NCBI RefSeq assembly: GCF_024137025.1
Contig: NZ_JAMYJR010000001.1
Location: forward strand, 1 to 64,000
DNA length: 64,000 nt
Origin: Paractinoplanes aksuensis
GTDB lineage: Bacteria; Actinomycetota; Actinomycetes; Mycobacteriales; Micromonosporaceae
Direction of reading: 5' to 3'
The notes under the pieces are model-generated. The model saw only the letters and a list, made by a program, of their open reading frames with translations, did no database searches and was not told the DNA's origin. This document shows, piece after piece, positions 1 through 8,052 of this stretch (its first letter is position 1; each line of letters opens with the position of its first letter). A program made the translations under genes and the position numbers.

Positions 1-920
1 CGCCGCCGTCGCGCCCGCAGCCACCCCGGCCGACGCCGCCGCCCGGACGCCCCGAGCCGATCGAGCCCGACCCGGTGCCGGCCCCGCCGACGCCCGGCCC
101 GTTCCCGGGGCCCACTCCGGGTCCCTTCCCGACTCCCGGCCCGACGCCGTCGCCCAGCCCCGCGCCGCCCGGCCCGGTGCCGCCCGGTCCCGGCCCCTCG
201 CCCGTACCCCCCGGTCCGGGTCCTTCGCCCGTGCCGCCGGGCCCCGACCCGTTCCCGGTTCCGCCTGGTCCTGGTCCCAGCTCAGTTCCGCCCGGCCCCG
301 GCCCGAGCCCAGTGCCCGGCCCGCCGTCGCCGGTCGTCCCGCCGCCGCCGATGATCGCTACTGGCGGCACCGGGCTACCCTCCTACACCGTGCCGCCTTC
401 CACCTCGGGTCGACCCGCGCCCGCCACCACCCCGTTCGGGGTCGGCGAGCCGCACGGAAACCAGCCGCCGTTCGGCGCGAGATCACCTCAGCCGTTCGGT
501 TCCTCGAGCCCGCAGGCCGAGCCCACCCAGGTCGTCAGCAAGGCCGCCGACGCCACTCAGGTCGTGCCGCCCACCCGGGCGACCGACGTGCCCGCGTACC
601 CACCCGGTTTCGACCCTGAGCCGACGATGGCCGTGCCCACGCAGCGCCCGCAACCAGGCACTGTCTATGGCACCGGTGGTTACGAGACCATCGACGCCAC
701 CATGCCCGTGTCGACCAACCCGGTGGAGAATTCCGGGTCGTTAACCGGACACATCCTGGCCCAGGGCTGGCGTGACGAGGTCGTCGACCGGCGCCGCGGC
801 AACCTCAAGGTCGCGGTGGCCATGCTGGTGGTGTTGGGCCTGCTGGTGACCGTCAGCGTGGTGTTCCTGCTGACCGCCGGCAACTCGTTCAGCGACTGGA
901 TCGGCGGCGTCTTCTCGTGA
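1..920 (+). CDS. Proline-rich protein with C-terminal membrane segment (5' partial)
   Basis: The frame is open from the left edge, so the true start lies outside the window; the GTG at 75 is only an internal candidate. The first hundred or so visible codons are a Pro/Gly/Ser tract with repeats of the type PPGPGPSPV. A Thr/Pro/Ala-rich linker with two TQVV motifs follows. A charged stretch (DEVVDRRR) then leads into one hydrophobic segment of about 21 residues beginning VAVAMLVVLG, and the protein ends SDWIGGVFS. This looks like a disordered region tethered by a single C-terminal helix. No catalytic domain is visible in the part present, so I assign no function. Real coding is clear from the strong third-position GC and the end-to-end open frame. 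Confidence 0.75.
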   Translation, partial: PPSRPQPPRPTPPPGRPEPIEPDPVPAPPTPGPFPGPTPGPFPTPGPTPSPSPAPPGPVPPGPGPSPVPPGPGPSPVPPGPDPFPVPPGPGPSSVPPGPGPSPVPGPPSPVVPPPPMIATGGTGLPSYTVPPSTSGRPAPATTPFGVGEPHGNQPPFGARSPQPFGSSSPQAEPTQVVSKAADATQVVPPTRATDVPAYPPGFDPEPTMAVPTQRPQPGTVYGTGGYETIDATMPVSTNPVENSGSLTGHILAQGWRDEVVDRRRGNLKVAVAMLVVLGLLVTVSVVFLLTAGNSFSDWIGGVFS

Positions 921-1225
921 TGCGCCGGCGACCGGCCGCACCGGTCGCCGGATTTGGCGTCGGGCCTAGCGCGACCTAAGCTGGCTTGGTTTGTGCGCTG
1001 GGCTCGGTTCCGTGCGGCCCGCGTGCGCCAGGTCAGGGGTGAGCCTGCCCACTACCAGCGCGGAATGCGGTCGGCGTACCAAACGTTGAGCCGTACACTT
1101 ATGACAGTTATTGAGCGGCGTGCCCCCCTGGCACGCCACGGGCGTTCTTGCGGGCATTTCAGCGGTCGGCTCTCAGCAGCCGCGGCGGGCCACTTGCGAG
1201 CATGCGCCCCCGTAGAGAGGTTCTC
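921..1225 (+). other. 305-base leader/intergenic region before the helicase gene
   Basis: No convincing gene. The open frames here overlap antisense or have no ribosome site. The stretch holds a weak candidate -10 (TACACT, 1094-1099) with no good -35, and a perfect hairpin at 1117-1137. If transcription starts near 1105, the helicase mRNA has a 5' leader of about 120 bases, long for an actinobacterial gene. Confidence 0.4.
1117..1137 (+). promoter_or_regulatory. Perfect 8-bp hairpin in the helicase leader
   Basis: GGCGTGCC (1117-1124) pairs exactly with GGCACGCC (1130-1137) around the loop CCCCT. No T-run follows, so it is not a standard terminator. Its place about 90 bases before the helicase start makes a role in mRNA stability or autoregulation possible, but this is inference. 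Confidence 0.45.
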
Positions 1226-3088
1226 TTGACCACTTTCGCTGATCCCAGCACGTTCCCGTCCGTCTTCGAAACCCGTTCCGCCGACGAGCAGCCCACCGTC
1301 GAGACCACCGAGACCGTGATCATCGAGGCTCCGGCCGACGAGACCTCCGTCACGGCCGAGCCGGTCGCCGACGAGACCCCGGTCGCCGACGAGGCCCCGG
1401 TCGTCGTTCCGAGCTTCGCCGAGCTGGGCCTGCCGGCCGAGCTCGTGCGGGTCCTCACCCGTGAGGGCATCACCACCCCGTTCGAGATCCAGGCCGCGAC
1501 GATGCCCGACGCCCTGGCCGGCCGGGACGTCCTCGGCCGCGGCCAGACCGGCTCCGGCAAGACCCTGGCCTTCGGCCTGCCGCTGCTGGCCCGGGTCGCC
1601 CAGGGCGGCCGCGCCCGCCCCCACCACCCCAAGGCCCTGATCCTGGTGCCGACGCGTGAGCTGGCCATGCAGGTCGCCGACGCGCTGATGCCGCTGGGCC
1701 GTTCGGTCGGCGTCTTCCTCAAGACCGCCGTCGGCGGGGTGCCCTACGACCGCCAGATGGACGCGCTGCGCCGCGGCGTCGAGGTCATGGTGGCCACGCC
1801 GGGCCGCCTCGGCGACCTGATCGAGCGGGGCGCCTGCAAGCTCGACGACATCGAGATCACCGTTCTCGACGAGGCCGACCAGATGGCCGACATGGGCTTC
1901 CTGCCCGAGGTCACCGAGCTGCTGAGCAAGACCCCCGAGAACGCGCAGCGCCTGCTCTTCTCGGCCACTCTCGACGGTGACGTCGACGCGCTGGTCAAGC
2001 GGTTCATGCACGACCCGGTCACGCACTCCACGGCTCCGGCCGAGGCCAGCGTGTCCACCATGGACCACCACCTGCTGCTGATCCCGCCGCACGACAAGTT
2101 CCCGATCGCCGCGTCGATCGCCAACCGGGCCGGCAAGACCATCGTCTTCGCCCGCACCCAGATGGGCGTCGACCGGCTCCAGGAGCAGCTGCGCCAGGTC
2201 GGCGTCCGGGCCGGCGCCCTGCACGGCGGCAAGACGCAGCGGGTCCGCACCCGCACGCTGGCCGACTTCAAGGAGGGCCGCACCAACGTCCTCGTGGCGA
2301 CGGACGTGGCCGCCCGCGGCATTCACGTCGACGGCATCTCGCTGGTCATGCACGTGGACCCGCCCAAGGACCCGAAGGACTACCTGCACCGCGCGGGTCG
2401 CACCGCCCGGGCCGGCGAGTCCGGCGCGGTCGTCACGCTGGTGCTGCCCAAGCAGCGCCGCACCACCCAGGCCATGATGTCGAAGGCCGGTGTCTCGCCG
2501 ACCGAGACGCGGGTGCGCCTGGGTGACGAGCAGCTGGCCAAGATCACTGGCGCCACCGAGCCCAGCGGCGTTCCCGTGGTCGAGGAGCCGGAGCCCCGTC
2601 GCGAGCGCGGCGACCGTCCGCGCGGCCGCTTCGGCGACCGCCCGCAGCGGTCGTACGGTGACCGCCCGCGTGGTGACCGTCCGCAGCGTTCGTATGGTGA
2701 CCGTCCGCAACGGTCCTACGACGACCGTCCCGGCAGTGACCGTCCGCAACGGTCGTACGGCGACCGGCCGGCCGGCGAGCGCGGCTCGTTCGGCGACCGC
2801 CCCCGTGGTGACCGTCCGCAGCGTTCGTACGGCGACCGTCCCGAGCGGGGCGGCTACGGCGAGCGCTCCGGCGGCGACCGTGGCGGCTACGCCGGTGGAG
2901 ACCGTGGCGGCTACAGCGGCGGCGACCGCGGTGGTTTCAGCGGCGGCGACCGTTCGCGCGGCGAGGGCGGCTACGGCCGCAACGGCGAGCGGGCCGGCAA
3001 CTTCCGGCGCGACAACAACCAGCGCAACGACCGCCGTGAGGGCCCCGCGGGCCGCTTCGGCAGCCCGCGCCCGGCACGCAGCTACTGA
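1226..3088 (+). CDS. DEAD-box ATP-dependent RNA helicase with repetitive Arg/Gly-rich tail
   Basis: ATP-dependent RNA unwinding in the cytoplasm, as in ribosome assembly or cold adaptation. Of 620 residues, the Q-motif region (SFAELGLP...FEIQ) starts near 62, the P-loop GQTGSGKT near 106, then PTRELA, TPGRLGD, DEAD (VLDEADQMADMGF, near 215), SAT (near 245), and the second RecA domain with VATDVAARGI and HRAGRTARAGE (near 387). From about 455 the protein is a basic low-complexity tail of GDRPQRSYGDRP and GGDRGGY repeats, typical of RNA-binding tails. I chose the TTG at 1226 because AGAGAGG lies just before it; ATG 1202 is in frame but has no ribosome site. A terminator follows at 3112. Confidence 0.93.
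   Translation: MTTFADPSTFPSVFETRSADEQPTVETTETVIIEAPADETSVTAEPVADETPVADEAPVVVPSFAELGLPAELVRVLTREGITTPFEIQAATMPDALAGRDVLGRGQTGSGKTLAFGLPLLARVAQGGRARPHHPKALILVPTRELAMQVADALMPLGRSVGVFLKTAVGGVPYDRQMDALRRGVEVMVATPGRLGDLIERGACKLDDIEITVLDEADQMADMGFLPEVTELLSKTPENAQRLLFSATLDGDVDALVKRFMHDPVTHSTAPAEASVSTMDHHLLLIPPHDKFPIAASIANRAGKTIVFARTQMGVDRLQEQLRQVGVRAGALHGGKTQRVRTRTLADFKEGRTNVLVATDVAARGIHVDGISLVMHVDPPKDPKDYLHRAGRTARAGESGAVVTLVLPKQRRTTQAMMSKAGVSPTETRVRLGDEQLAKITGATEPSGVPVVEEPEPRRERGDRPRGRFGDRPQRSYGDRPRGDRPQRSYGDRPQRSYDDRPGSDRPQRSYGDRPAGERGSFGDRPRGDRPQRSYGDRPERGGYGERSGGDRGGYAGGDRGGYSGGDRGGFSGGDRSRGEGGYGRNGERAGNFRRDNNQRNDRREGPAGRFGSPRPARSY
2625..2990 (+). repeat. Tandem low-complexity repeats encoding the helicase tail
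   Basis: Imperfect in-frame repeats of about 24-36 bases encode GDRPQRSYGDRP-like units, then GGDRGGY units. They are part of the gene rather than an independent element. Copy number may vary between strains. Confidence 0.6.
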
Positions 3089-3111
3089 ACAACCCCATAA
3101 GCACCACCCGT

Positions 3112-3149
3112 GACGCCCGGCACCTCGATGTGCCGGGCGTCCGGCTTTT
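3112..3149 (+). terminator. Rho-independent-type terminator after the helicase gene
   Basis: GACGCCCGGCAC (3112-3123) pairs perfectly with GTGCCGGGCGTC (3130-3141) around the loop CTCGAT and is followed by CGGCTTTT. The 12-bp GC stem with a short T-run lies 24 bases after the helicase stop. Confidence 0.85.
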
Positions 3150-3180
3150 CCCGGGCCACCGGGCCGGGTACACAGAAGAC

Positions 3181-3813
3181 ATGTCGCTGCTGCCCGCTTC
3201 CCTGTTCTGGCACCGCAAGGACACCGCCGGTTCCGAGCACACCCTGCTCGACGCCAAGGACGGCCTCTACGCCCGCGGCACCGCGCTCGCGGTCGATCCC
3301 ATTCCCTACACCTGCCGCTACGAGCTGCGGACGGATCCCGGCTGGGTCACCGCGCACTTCGACGTGGCCACCGAGGGCGCCGGCTGGGCCCGCACGCTCC
3401 GTCTCGAGCTGGCCGCCGGCACGTGGCGGGCCACCACTGCCGAGCAGGGCCACCTCGACGCGGTGCTCTCGGCCGCGGGCCACGCCGGGGCCGGGCTGCC
3501 CGGCCTCGAGGACCCGGATCTGCTGTACGGCGCGTTCGACGTCGACCTGACTGGTTCGCCGCTGACCAACACCCTTCCCGTACGCCGCCTCGGGCTGCAC
3601 CGGCCGGCCGCCGACGACATCGGCGTCGCGCACCGGCTCAGCGTGGCCTGGGTGCTGCTGCCCAGCCTCGAGGTGGTGCAAGCCGATCAGATCTACACCG
3701 CGCTGGGCGAGGGCCGGGTCCGCTTCGCGAGCGAGACGTTCAGCGCCGACCTGACCATCGACGAGGACGGCTTTGTCGTCGACTATCCGGGCCTGGCCGG
3801 CCGGGCGGGGTGA
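3181..3813 (+). CDS. DUF1089-type putative glycolipid-binding protein
   Basis: 210 residues, no signal peptide and no membrane segment. The opening (SLLPASLFWHRKDTAGSEHTL) and the later RRLGLHR...VAWVLLPSLEV pattern match my recollection of the PF06475 'putative glycolipid-binding' family, a single beta-rich domain whose biochemical function is not firmly known. I place the start at ATG 3181, because the earlier in-frame start at 3130 would lie inside the terminator stem. It sits alone between the helicase terminator and the convergent Lrp gene, so context adds nothing about its role. Confidence 0.7.
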   Translation: MSLLPASLFWHRKDTAGSEHTLLDAKDGLYARGTALAVDPIPYTCRYELRTDPGWVTAHFDVATEGAGWARTLRLELAAGTWRATTAEQGHLDAVLSAAGHAGAGLPGLEDPDLLYGAFDVDLTGSPLTNTLPVRRLGLHRPAADDIGVAHRLSVAWVLLPSLEVVQADQIYTALGEGRVRFASETFSADLTIDEDGFVVDYPGLAGRAG

Positions 3814-3875
3814 CGCCACCCCAAGCGGGCATCGTGAGCGGCGCAGGCGCGCGCTGAGAGGCCGCGCGAGGGTGG

Positions 3876-4325
3876 TCAGCCGAGATGCGGCTGGGGCCGG
3901 TTCTCCCATTTGGTCGACAGGGCGATGGCCGTACGCGTGGAAGCCACCCCGGGGGTGCGGTTGATCCGCACGATGAGCTGCTCGAGCTCGGCGATCGAGC
4001 CGACCCGCACAGTCAGCTGGTACGACTCCACCCCGGCCATGAAGTAGCAGCTCTCGACCTCGGGCATCGCGCGCAGGGCGGCCAGCACGTCGTCGGTGTC
4101 GGCCCCCGAGTCCTCGATGATGCCGATCAGCGCGGTCACGCCCAGGCCCAGCGCCTCGTGGTCGACCTCGGCCCGGTAGCCCTGGATCGTGCCCGCCGCC
4201 TCGAGCTTGCCGACCCGCTCGTGCACCGCCGGCGCGGACAGCCCGACCTTGCGCGCGAGCTCGGCGTACGACGATCGGGCATTCTCCCGTAGCAGCTCGA
4301 TCAGGCGCAGGTCGATGGAGTCCAT
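3876..4325 (-). CDS. Lrp/AsnC-family transcriptional regulator
   Basis: 149 residues. The N-terminal winged helix-turn-helix reads LDLRLIELL-like (MDSIDLRLIELLRENARSS), then YAELARKVGLSAPAVHERVGKLE. The C-terminal RAM/effector domain (VTALIGIIED...VESCYFMAGVESYQLTVRV) would bind an amino acid or similar ligand and drive oligomerisation. I chose ATG 4325 over the upstream 4358, since the shorter form matches family length. A TAGGGT hexamer lies seven bases before this ATG, which fits a leaderless transcript. No biosynthetic target gene is adjacent, so the ligand cannot be told. Confidence 0.9.
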   Translation of the reverse strand: MDSIDLRLIELLRENARSSYAELARKVGLSAPAVHERVGKLEAAGTIQGYRAEVDHEALGLGVTALIGIIEDSGADTDDVLAALRAMPEVESCYFMAGVESYQLTVRVGSIAELEQLIVRINRTPGVASTRTAIALSTKWENRPQPHLG

Positions 4326-4538
4326 ACTGAAGACCCTAAACGGGTGGCACTTCGTCACTCACGCCCGGTAGCAGCGCAAACGGCGGCAGGATAACGATCA
4401 CTGTCGCAATTAGGGCTTTTTCCGCATTCCAGGGACTCGGTTCCGGGGCAATGCTCTAATGGCTTTACGTCCCGATCGAGCACGCCGACACTCACCGTGA
4501 TCACGGCCGCTCCAAAAGACCGACGCGAGGAGGGGGCT

Positions 4539-4814
4539 GTGGACACTGGAGATCGCTTGCTCACACCAGGCGAGGTGGCCGCGCTGTTCCGCGTCGACCC
4601 GAAAACGGTGACCCGCTGGGCCGCCGCCGGGCGCATCGGCAGCATTCGTACTCCCGGCGGTCACCGCCGATTCCGTGAATCCGAGGTCCGTGCGTTGCTC
4701 GAGGGCGACGGCGTGGTCGAGGAAATGCGTGAGGACGACGCCGCCAATCGACCCCGTAATGCCGGCCCGAGCAATCCGGGTCTGGGTTACGGGCCGCCCA
4801 ACGGGTTGCGCTGA
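4539..4814 (+). CDS. bldC: BldC-type MerR-like DNA-binding regulator
   Basis: 91 residues. The core LLTPGEVAALFRVDPKTVTRW followed by GRIGSIRTPGGHRRFRESEV closely matches Streptomyces BldC, a small MerR-like winged-helix protein without an effector domain that controls entry into development. The C-terminal tail (about 30 residues, Asn/Pro/Gly-rich) is an extension. The GTG at 4539 is chosen because AGGAGG (4528-4533) lies five bases before it; the GTG at 4497 lacks such a site. The last 28 bases overlap the 3' end of the convergent ubiX gene. Confidence 0.9.
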   Translation: MDTGDRLLTPGEVAALFRVDPKTVTRWAAAGRIGSIRTPGGHRRFRESEVRALLEGDGVVEEMREDDAANRPRNAGPSNPGLGYGPPNGLR

Positions 4815-5425
4815 GCATTCAATTCACCCCTCCACCGGGTCAGGAGCGTGTGGGGTACGCCCAGAGCGTCCAGCGCTTTGCCCGCTACGAAGTCGACCAA
4901 CTGTTGTGCGGTGGCCTGCGCCCCGGCGCCATAGAAGCCCGGGCTCGCAGGCAGAACGACCGCCCCGGCGTCGTGCAGCGCGATCAGGTGCTCGAGGTGA
5001 CTGCGTGTCACCGGCGTCTCGCGCGGAACGATTACGGTGCGTCGCCGTTCCTTGAGGTTCACCTCGGCCGCCCGCTGTAACAGGTCTTTCGAGAGACCGA
5101 TCGCGATGCCCGCGCACGCGGCCGTGCTGGCCGGCACCACGATCATGCCCTTGGCCGGGTACGACCCGCTGCTGGGCCCGGCGGCCAGGTCGCCGGCGGG
5201 CCAGTACGTCAGGTCGCCCAGCTCCCGCCCCAGCCAGGCGCCGACGTCGTCCTTCCAGTGCGCGTCCCGCACAGTGGACCCGGTCTCGTCGAGGATCGTC
5301 AGCCGGGCCGCCTTCGAGATGACTAGATCGACGGATTCCCCCGCGTCGAACAACGCCGACAGCACCGCCCGGGCGTAGGGCGTCCCCGAAGCGCCGGAAA
5401 CACCCACGACCCATGGTTCACGCAT
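4787..5425 (-). CDS. ubiX: UbiX-family flavin prenyltransferase
   Basis: 212 residues. Starts WVVGVSGASGTPYA, the FMN-binding opening of the UbiX/Pad1 family, followed by the Ser/Gly segment (PSSGSYP), MIVVPASTAACAGIAIGLSKDLLQRAAEVNLKE (the conserved flavin site) and VPRETPVTRSHLEHL. UbiX joins dimethylallyl phosphate to FMN to make prenylated FMN, the cofactor of UbiD decarboxylases; a UbiD gene lies at 8049-9509. Together with the UbiA gene this is the late menaquinone (futalosine pathway) set of actinobacteria. Its 3' end overlaps bldC by 28 bases in convergent orientation. Confidence 0.93.
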   Translation of the reverse strand: MREPWVVGVSGASGTPYARAVLSALFDAGESVDLVISKAARLTILDETGSTVRDAHWKDDVGAWLGRELGDLTYWPAGDLAAGPSSGSYPAKGMIVVPASTAACAGIAIGLSKDLLQRAAEVNLKERRRTVIVPRETPVTRSHLEHLIALHDAGAVVLPASPGFYGAGAQATAQQLVDFVAGKALDALGVPHTLLTRWRGELNAQRNPLGGP

Positions 5426-5482
5426 GCCTCAAGTGTGCCCGCTGGTCCCGTGGCAACTGGGCCGAAGTGGGGAAAGACTCCG

Positions 5483-6613
5483 TCACCGCTCGACCCAGGC
5501 CGAGGTGGGAAAGGCCTCGCGCGCGGTCGGCCAAGTGGCGGGATCGACGGCTGAGCTCACCAGCCGGGCCGCTGTGGCCACTCGCTCGAGGTCGGTCACC
5601 GGCACGTCGTAACCGGCCCGGGCCACCACGTTGCTTGTCGCGTCCGGTGCCGCCACGCATTGCCTGACGTGGAACTGCTGGGTGAACTCCGTGCAGTCGG
5701 GCTTGGGCTCGGTTCCGGGCACGAAGCCGCGCTGGGCCCCGATCACGATGCCGCCGCTGGGGGCGGTGGCGTTGCCCGGAGTGCTCCGCGGGAACGACAA
5801 GCCGATCGGTCGCGGCGCCGAGTTCAGGCCCGGGTCGGACCAGGCGTTGACGAACGCCGCCTGCTCGAAGACCGGTTCGAGCTCGAATCCGATGCCGTCC
5901 CGCGCGGGCGTCACCAACGCCGTGGCGGCTTCGGGCCGGCTGACGTCGACCGCGACCAGTCGCATGTCGGGCGGCACCCACGAGATGGCGAAGGGCAGCC
6001 GGGCCGGGCGTGGTGCGGTCACGCGGAAGGCGGTGGCCAGCCGCACCATCTCGGCCCGGCTGAGGCGGTTCTCGTGCGAGGCCATCAGGACCATCGAACC
6101 GTCGGCATTTTTCCAGGTGAGCAAGCTCGTGCTCTTGACCATCGCGTTGTTCCTCACCGACAGGAAACTCGCCTCGTGCCCGTGGATGGATCCGGCGGGC
6201 TCCCGCGGGAGCGTCAACCACATGGTGTACGGGACGGCTCCGGCGGGATAGAGGGCGAGTCGGCCGACCGGCTGGTACTCGCCCGGCGCCACCTCCCGGC
6301 CGATCGAGGCGAGTTGGTTAGTGAGGCTCACCCATTCCGGGTCGCCGACCCGCAGGTCGCCGCTCCGGTAGCCCGAGAAGAGCAGGTCGAGGGAGCCGGC
6401 CCTGGGCGGGGGCGGGGTGGCCGGCGGAACCGAGGGCCGGGCGACCAGCTGCGGCACCCCGACCGCGGCGAACACGGCCAGCAGGGCCGCGATCGCCCAC
6501 CCGGTGTTCCGCCGCCGGCGGCGCCGCCGGCCCGCCGCCACGACGTCGTCGACGGTGTAGCGCGCGGCCGGAGCGTCCTCGCGGACCGTCTCCAACAGGT
6601 CAGACAACTTCAT
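5483..6613 (-). CDS. Single-pass membrane protein, probable anti-sigma partner of the adjacent ECF factor
   Basis: 376 residues. An N-terminal cytoplasmic part of about 35 residues (MKLSDLLETVREDAPAARYTV) ends in a run of arginines. One membrane helix follows (WAIAALLAVFAAVGVPQLV), then a Pro-rich linker and an extracytoplasmic domain of about 290 residues. No zinc-finger (HxxxCxxC) is present. The start ATG lies 14 bases inside the upstream sigma gene, so the two are translationally coupled. This topology and coupling fit a membrane anti-sigma or sensor protein for SigE-family factors in Micromonosporaceae. The outer domain is unrecognised. Confidence 0.65.
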   Translation of the reverse strand: MKLSDLLETVREDAPAARYTVDDVVAAGRRRRRRRNTGWAIAALLAVFAAVGVPQLVARPSVPPATPPPPRAGSLDLLFSGYRSGDLRVGDPEWVSLTNQLASIGREVAPGEYQPVGRLALYPAGAVPYTMWLTLPREPAGSIHGHEASFLSVRNNAMVKSTSLLTWKNADGSMVLMASHENRLSRAEMVRLATAFRVTAPRPARLPFAISWVPPDMRLVAVDVSRPEAATALVTPARDGIGFELEPVFEQAAFVNAWSDPGLNSAPRPIGLSFPRSTPGNATAPSGGIVIGAQRGFVPGTEPKPDCTEFTQQFHVRQCVAAPDATSNVVARAGYDVPVTDLERVATAARLVSSAVDPATWPTAREAFPTSAWVER

Positions 6614-7124
6614 GACGGGCCTCCAGACGCTCTTCGATGCTCACTTCGGCGCCGAGGATCCGCCGCAGGGTGTCGAGACCACGGGACGTGTACGCCTTGA
6701 CCGTGCCCTCGGGGCAGCGCAGCGCGGCCGCCGTCTGCGGCACGCTCAGGCCTTCCAGGAAGCGCAGCACGAGCACGGCCCGGTGCTTGACCGGCACTTG
6801 CAGCAACGCCTGGCGCAGGTGCACACGGTCGTCGATGGTCAGGATCTCGTCGGGCGCGACCGTCTCGGGCAATGCGTCGCCGTGTGACTGCTCACGGCGC
6901 CACCACGGTCTTCGCGTCTCGTCGATGGCGGCCCGCACGACGGCGCTGCGGGCGTACGCCTGAGGGTTCTCGACCCGCCCCCACTTCCCGTAGAGGCGGG
7001 CCAGAGCACCGAGCACGGCATCTTCGGCCACCTGCCAGTCGCCGCACGTCAGGTAGGCGAGCCCTCGCAGCGCCTCCATCTGACCGCCGACGAACTCGCG
7101 GAACTCGGCCTCTTTGTCGCTCAC
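6600..7124 (-). CDS. SigE-family ECF RNA polymerase sigma factor
   Basis: 174 residues. Region 2 is EFREFVGGQMEALRGLAYLTCGDWQVAEDAVLGALARLY, and region 4 is LRQALLQVPVKHRAVLVLRFLEGLSVPQTAAALRCPEGTVKAYTSRGLDTLR, with the usual HTH. The N-terminal pattern (VGGQMEALRGLAYLTCGD) is that of the actinobacterial SigE-like group rather than proteobacterial RpoE. It directs RNA polymerase to an unknown regulon and overlaps the next gene by 14 bases. The pair lies between ubiX and ubiA in the menaquinone cluster. Confidence 0.9.
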   Translation of the reverse strand: MSDKEAEFREFVGGQMEALRGLAYLTCGDWQVAEDAVLGALARLYGKWGRVENPQAYARSAVVRAAIDETRRPWWRREQSHGDALPETVAPDEILTIDDRVHLRQALLQVPVKHRAVLVLRFLEGLSVPQTAAALRCPEGTVKAYTSRGLDTLRRILGAEVSIEERLEARHEVV

Positions 7125-7155
7125 GGGGGTTAGACGGAAGCCGGGGCTCGAACGG

Positions 7156-8052
7156 TTACAGCAACAACAGATCGAGGAGGGCGAACAGGAACAGCGCGAT
7201 GCCGACGAAGCCGTTGGCCGTGAAGAACGCCCGGTTGACCTTCGACAGGTCGGTCGGCGTGACGACGACGTGCTGGTAGATGAACGCGGCCGCGGTGAGG
7301 CCCAGCCCGATCCACCACAGCCAGCCCAGCCCGACGACCTGACCGAACCAGACGAACAGCGCGAACGTCACCACGTGGGTCGCGGTCGAGATGTGCAGCG
7401 CCGTGCGCACGCCGAACCGGGCCGGGGTGGAGTGCACGCCGATCCGGCGGTCGACCTCGACGTCCTGGCAGGCGTAGATGATGTCGAAGCCGCCGATCCA
7501 CAGGCCGACCGCGAGGCCGAGCAGCCAGGCCGGGCCGGAGCCGTCGAACGTGCCGGTGATCCCCAGCCAGGCCCCGACCGGCGCGACGGCCTGGGCCAGC
7601 GCGAGCACGTAGTGCGGGAAGTTGGTGAAGCGCTTGGCGTACGGATAGACGACCAACGGGATCACCGCGAGCGGGAACAGCACGAGGCACAGCCAGTTGA
7701 GCAGCCCGGCCGCGAGCGCCATGACGACCAGCGACACGACGGCCCCGGTCCACGCCGTGCGCAGGGAGACCGCGCCGGTGACGAGCTCACGGTTGCGCGT
7801 ACGCGGATTGAGCGCATCGATCTTGCGGTCGAGGATGCGGTTGGCGGCCATGGCGAAGGTGCGCCCACTGACCATCGCGATGGTGATCAGCAGCAGGTCG
7901 AGCCAGTGGACGCCCGAGTCGAGCCGGTCGAGCGCGACGGCGGCCGAGAGGTAGGCGAACGGGAGCGCGAACACCGAGTGCTCGATGGCGACCAGGCGCA
8001 GGAACGCCTTGACCTTGCCCGGTTTCTCTCCGACTGCCGCGACCGCCGTCAT
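7156..8052 (-). CDS. mqnP: UbiA-family prenyltransferase of menaquinone synthesis (MqnP-like)
   Basis: 298 residues with about eight or nine membrane helices. The two Asp-rich prenyl-diphosphate/Mg motifs are NRILDRKIDALNPRTRNRE (near residue 70) and YACQDVEVDRRIGVHSTPARFG (near 190). The spacing and the second motif are of the UbiA/MqnP type. In the futalosine route this enzyme prenylates the naphthoate ring. It overlaps the upstream UbiD gene by four bases (ATGA), so both are one transcriptional unit. The partner ubiX is 1.7 kb further on, beyond the sigma pair. Confidence 0.9.
   Translation of the reverse strand: MTAVAAVGEKPGKVKAFLRLVAIEHSVFALPFAYLSAAVALDRLDSGVHWLDLLLITIAMVSGRTFAMAANRILDRKIDALNPRTRNRELVTGAVSLRTAWTGAVVSLVVMALAAGLLNWLCLVLFPLAVIPLVVYPYAKRFTNFPHYVLALAQAVAPVGAWLGITGTFDGSGPAWLLGLAVGLWIGGFDIIYACQDVEVDRRIGVHSTPARFGVRTALHISTATHVVTFALFVWFGQVVGLGWLWWIGLGLTAAAFIYQHVVVTPTDLSKVNRAFFTANGFVGIALFLFALLDLLLL

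Noticed and set aside
1052..2749. 565-codon minus-strand frame opposite the helicase
   Set aside because: Antisense shadow; the sense strand has all DEAD-box motifs.
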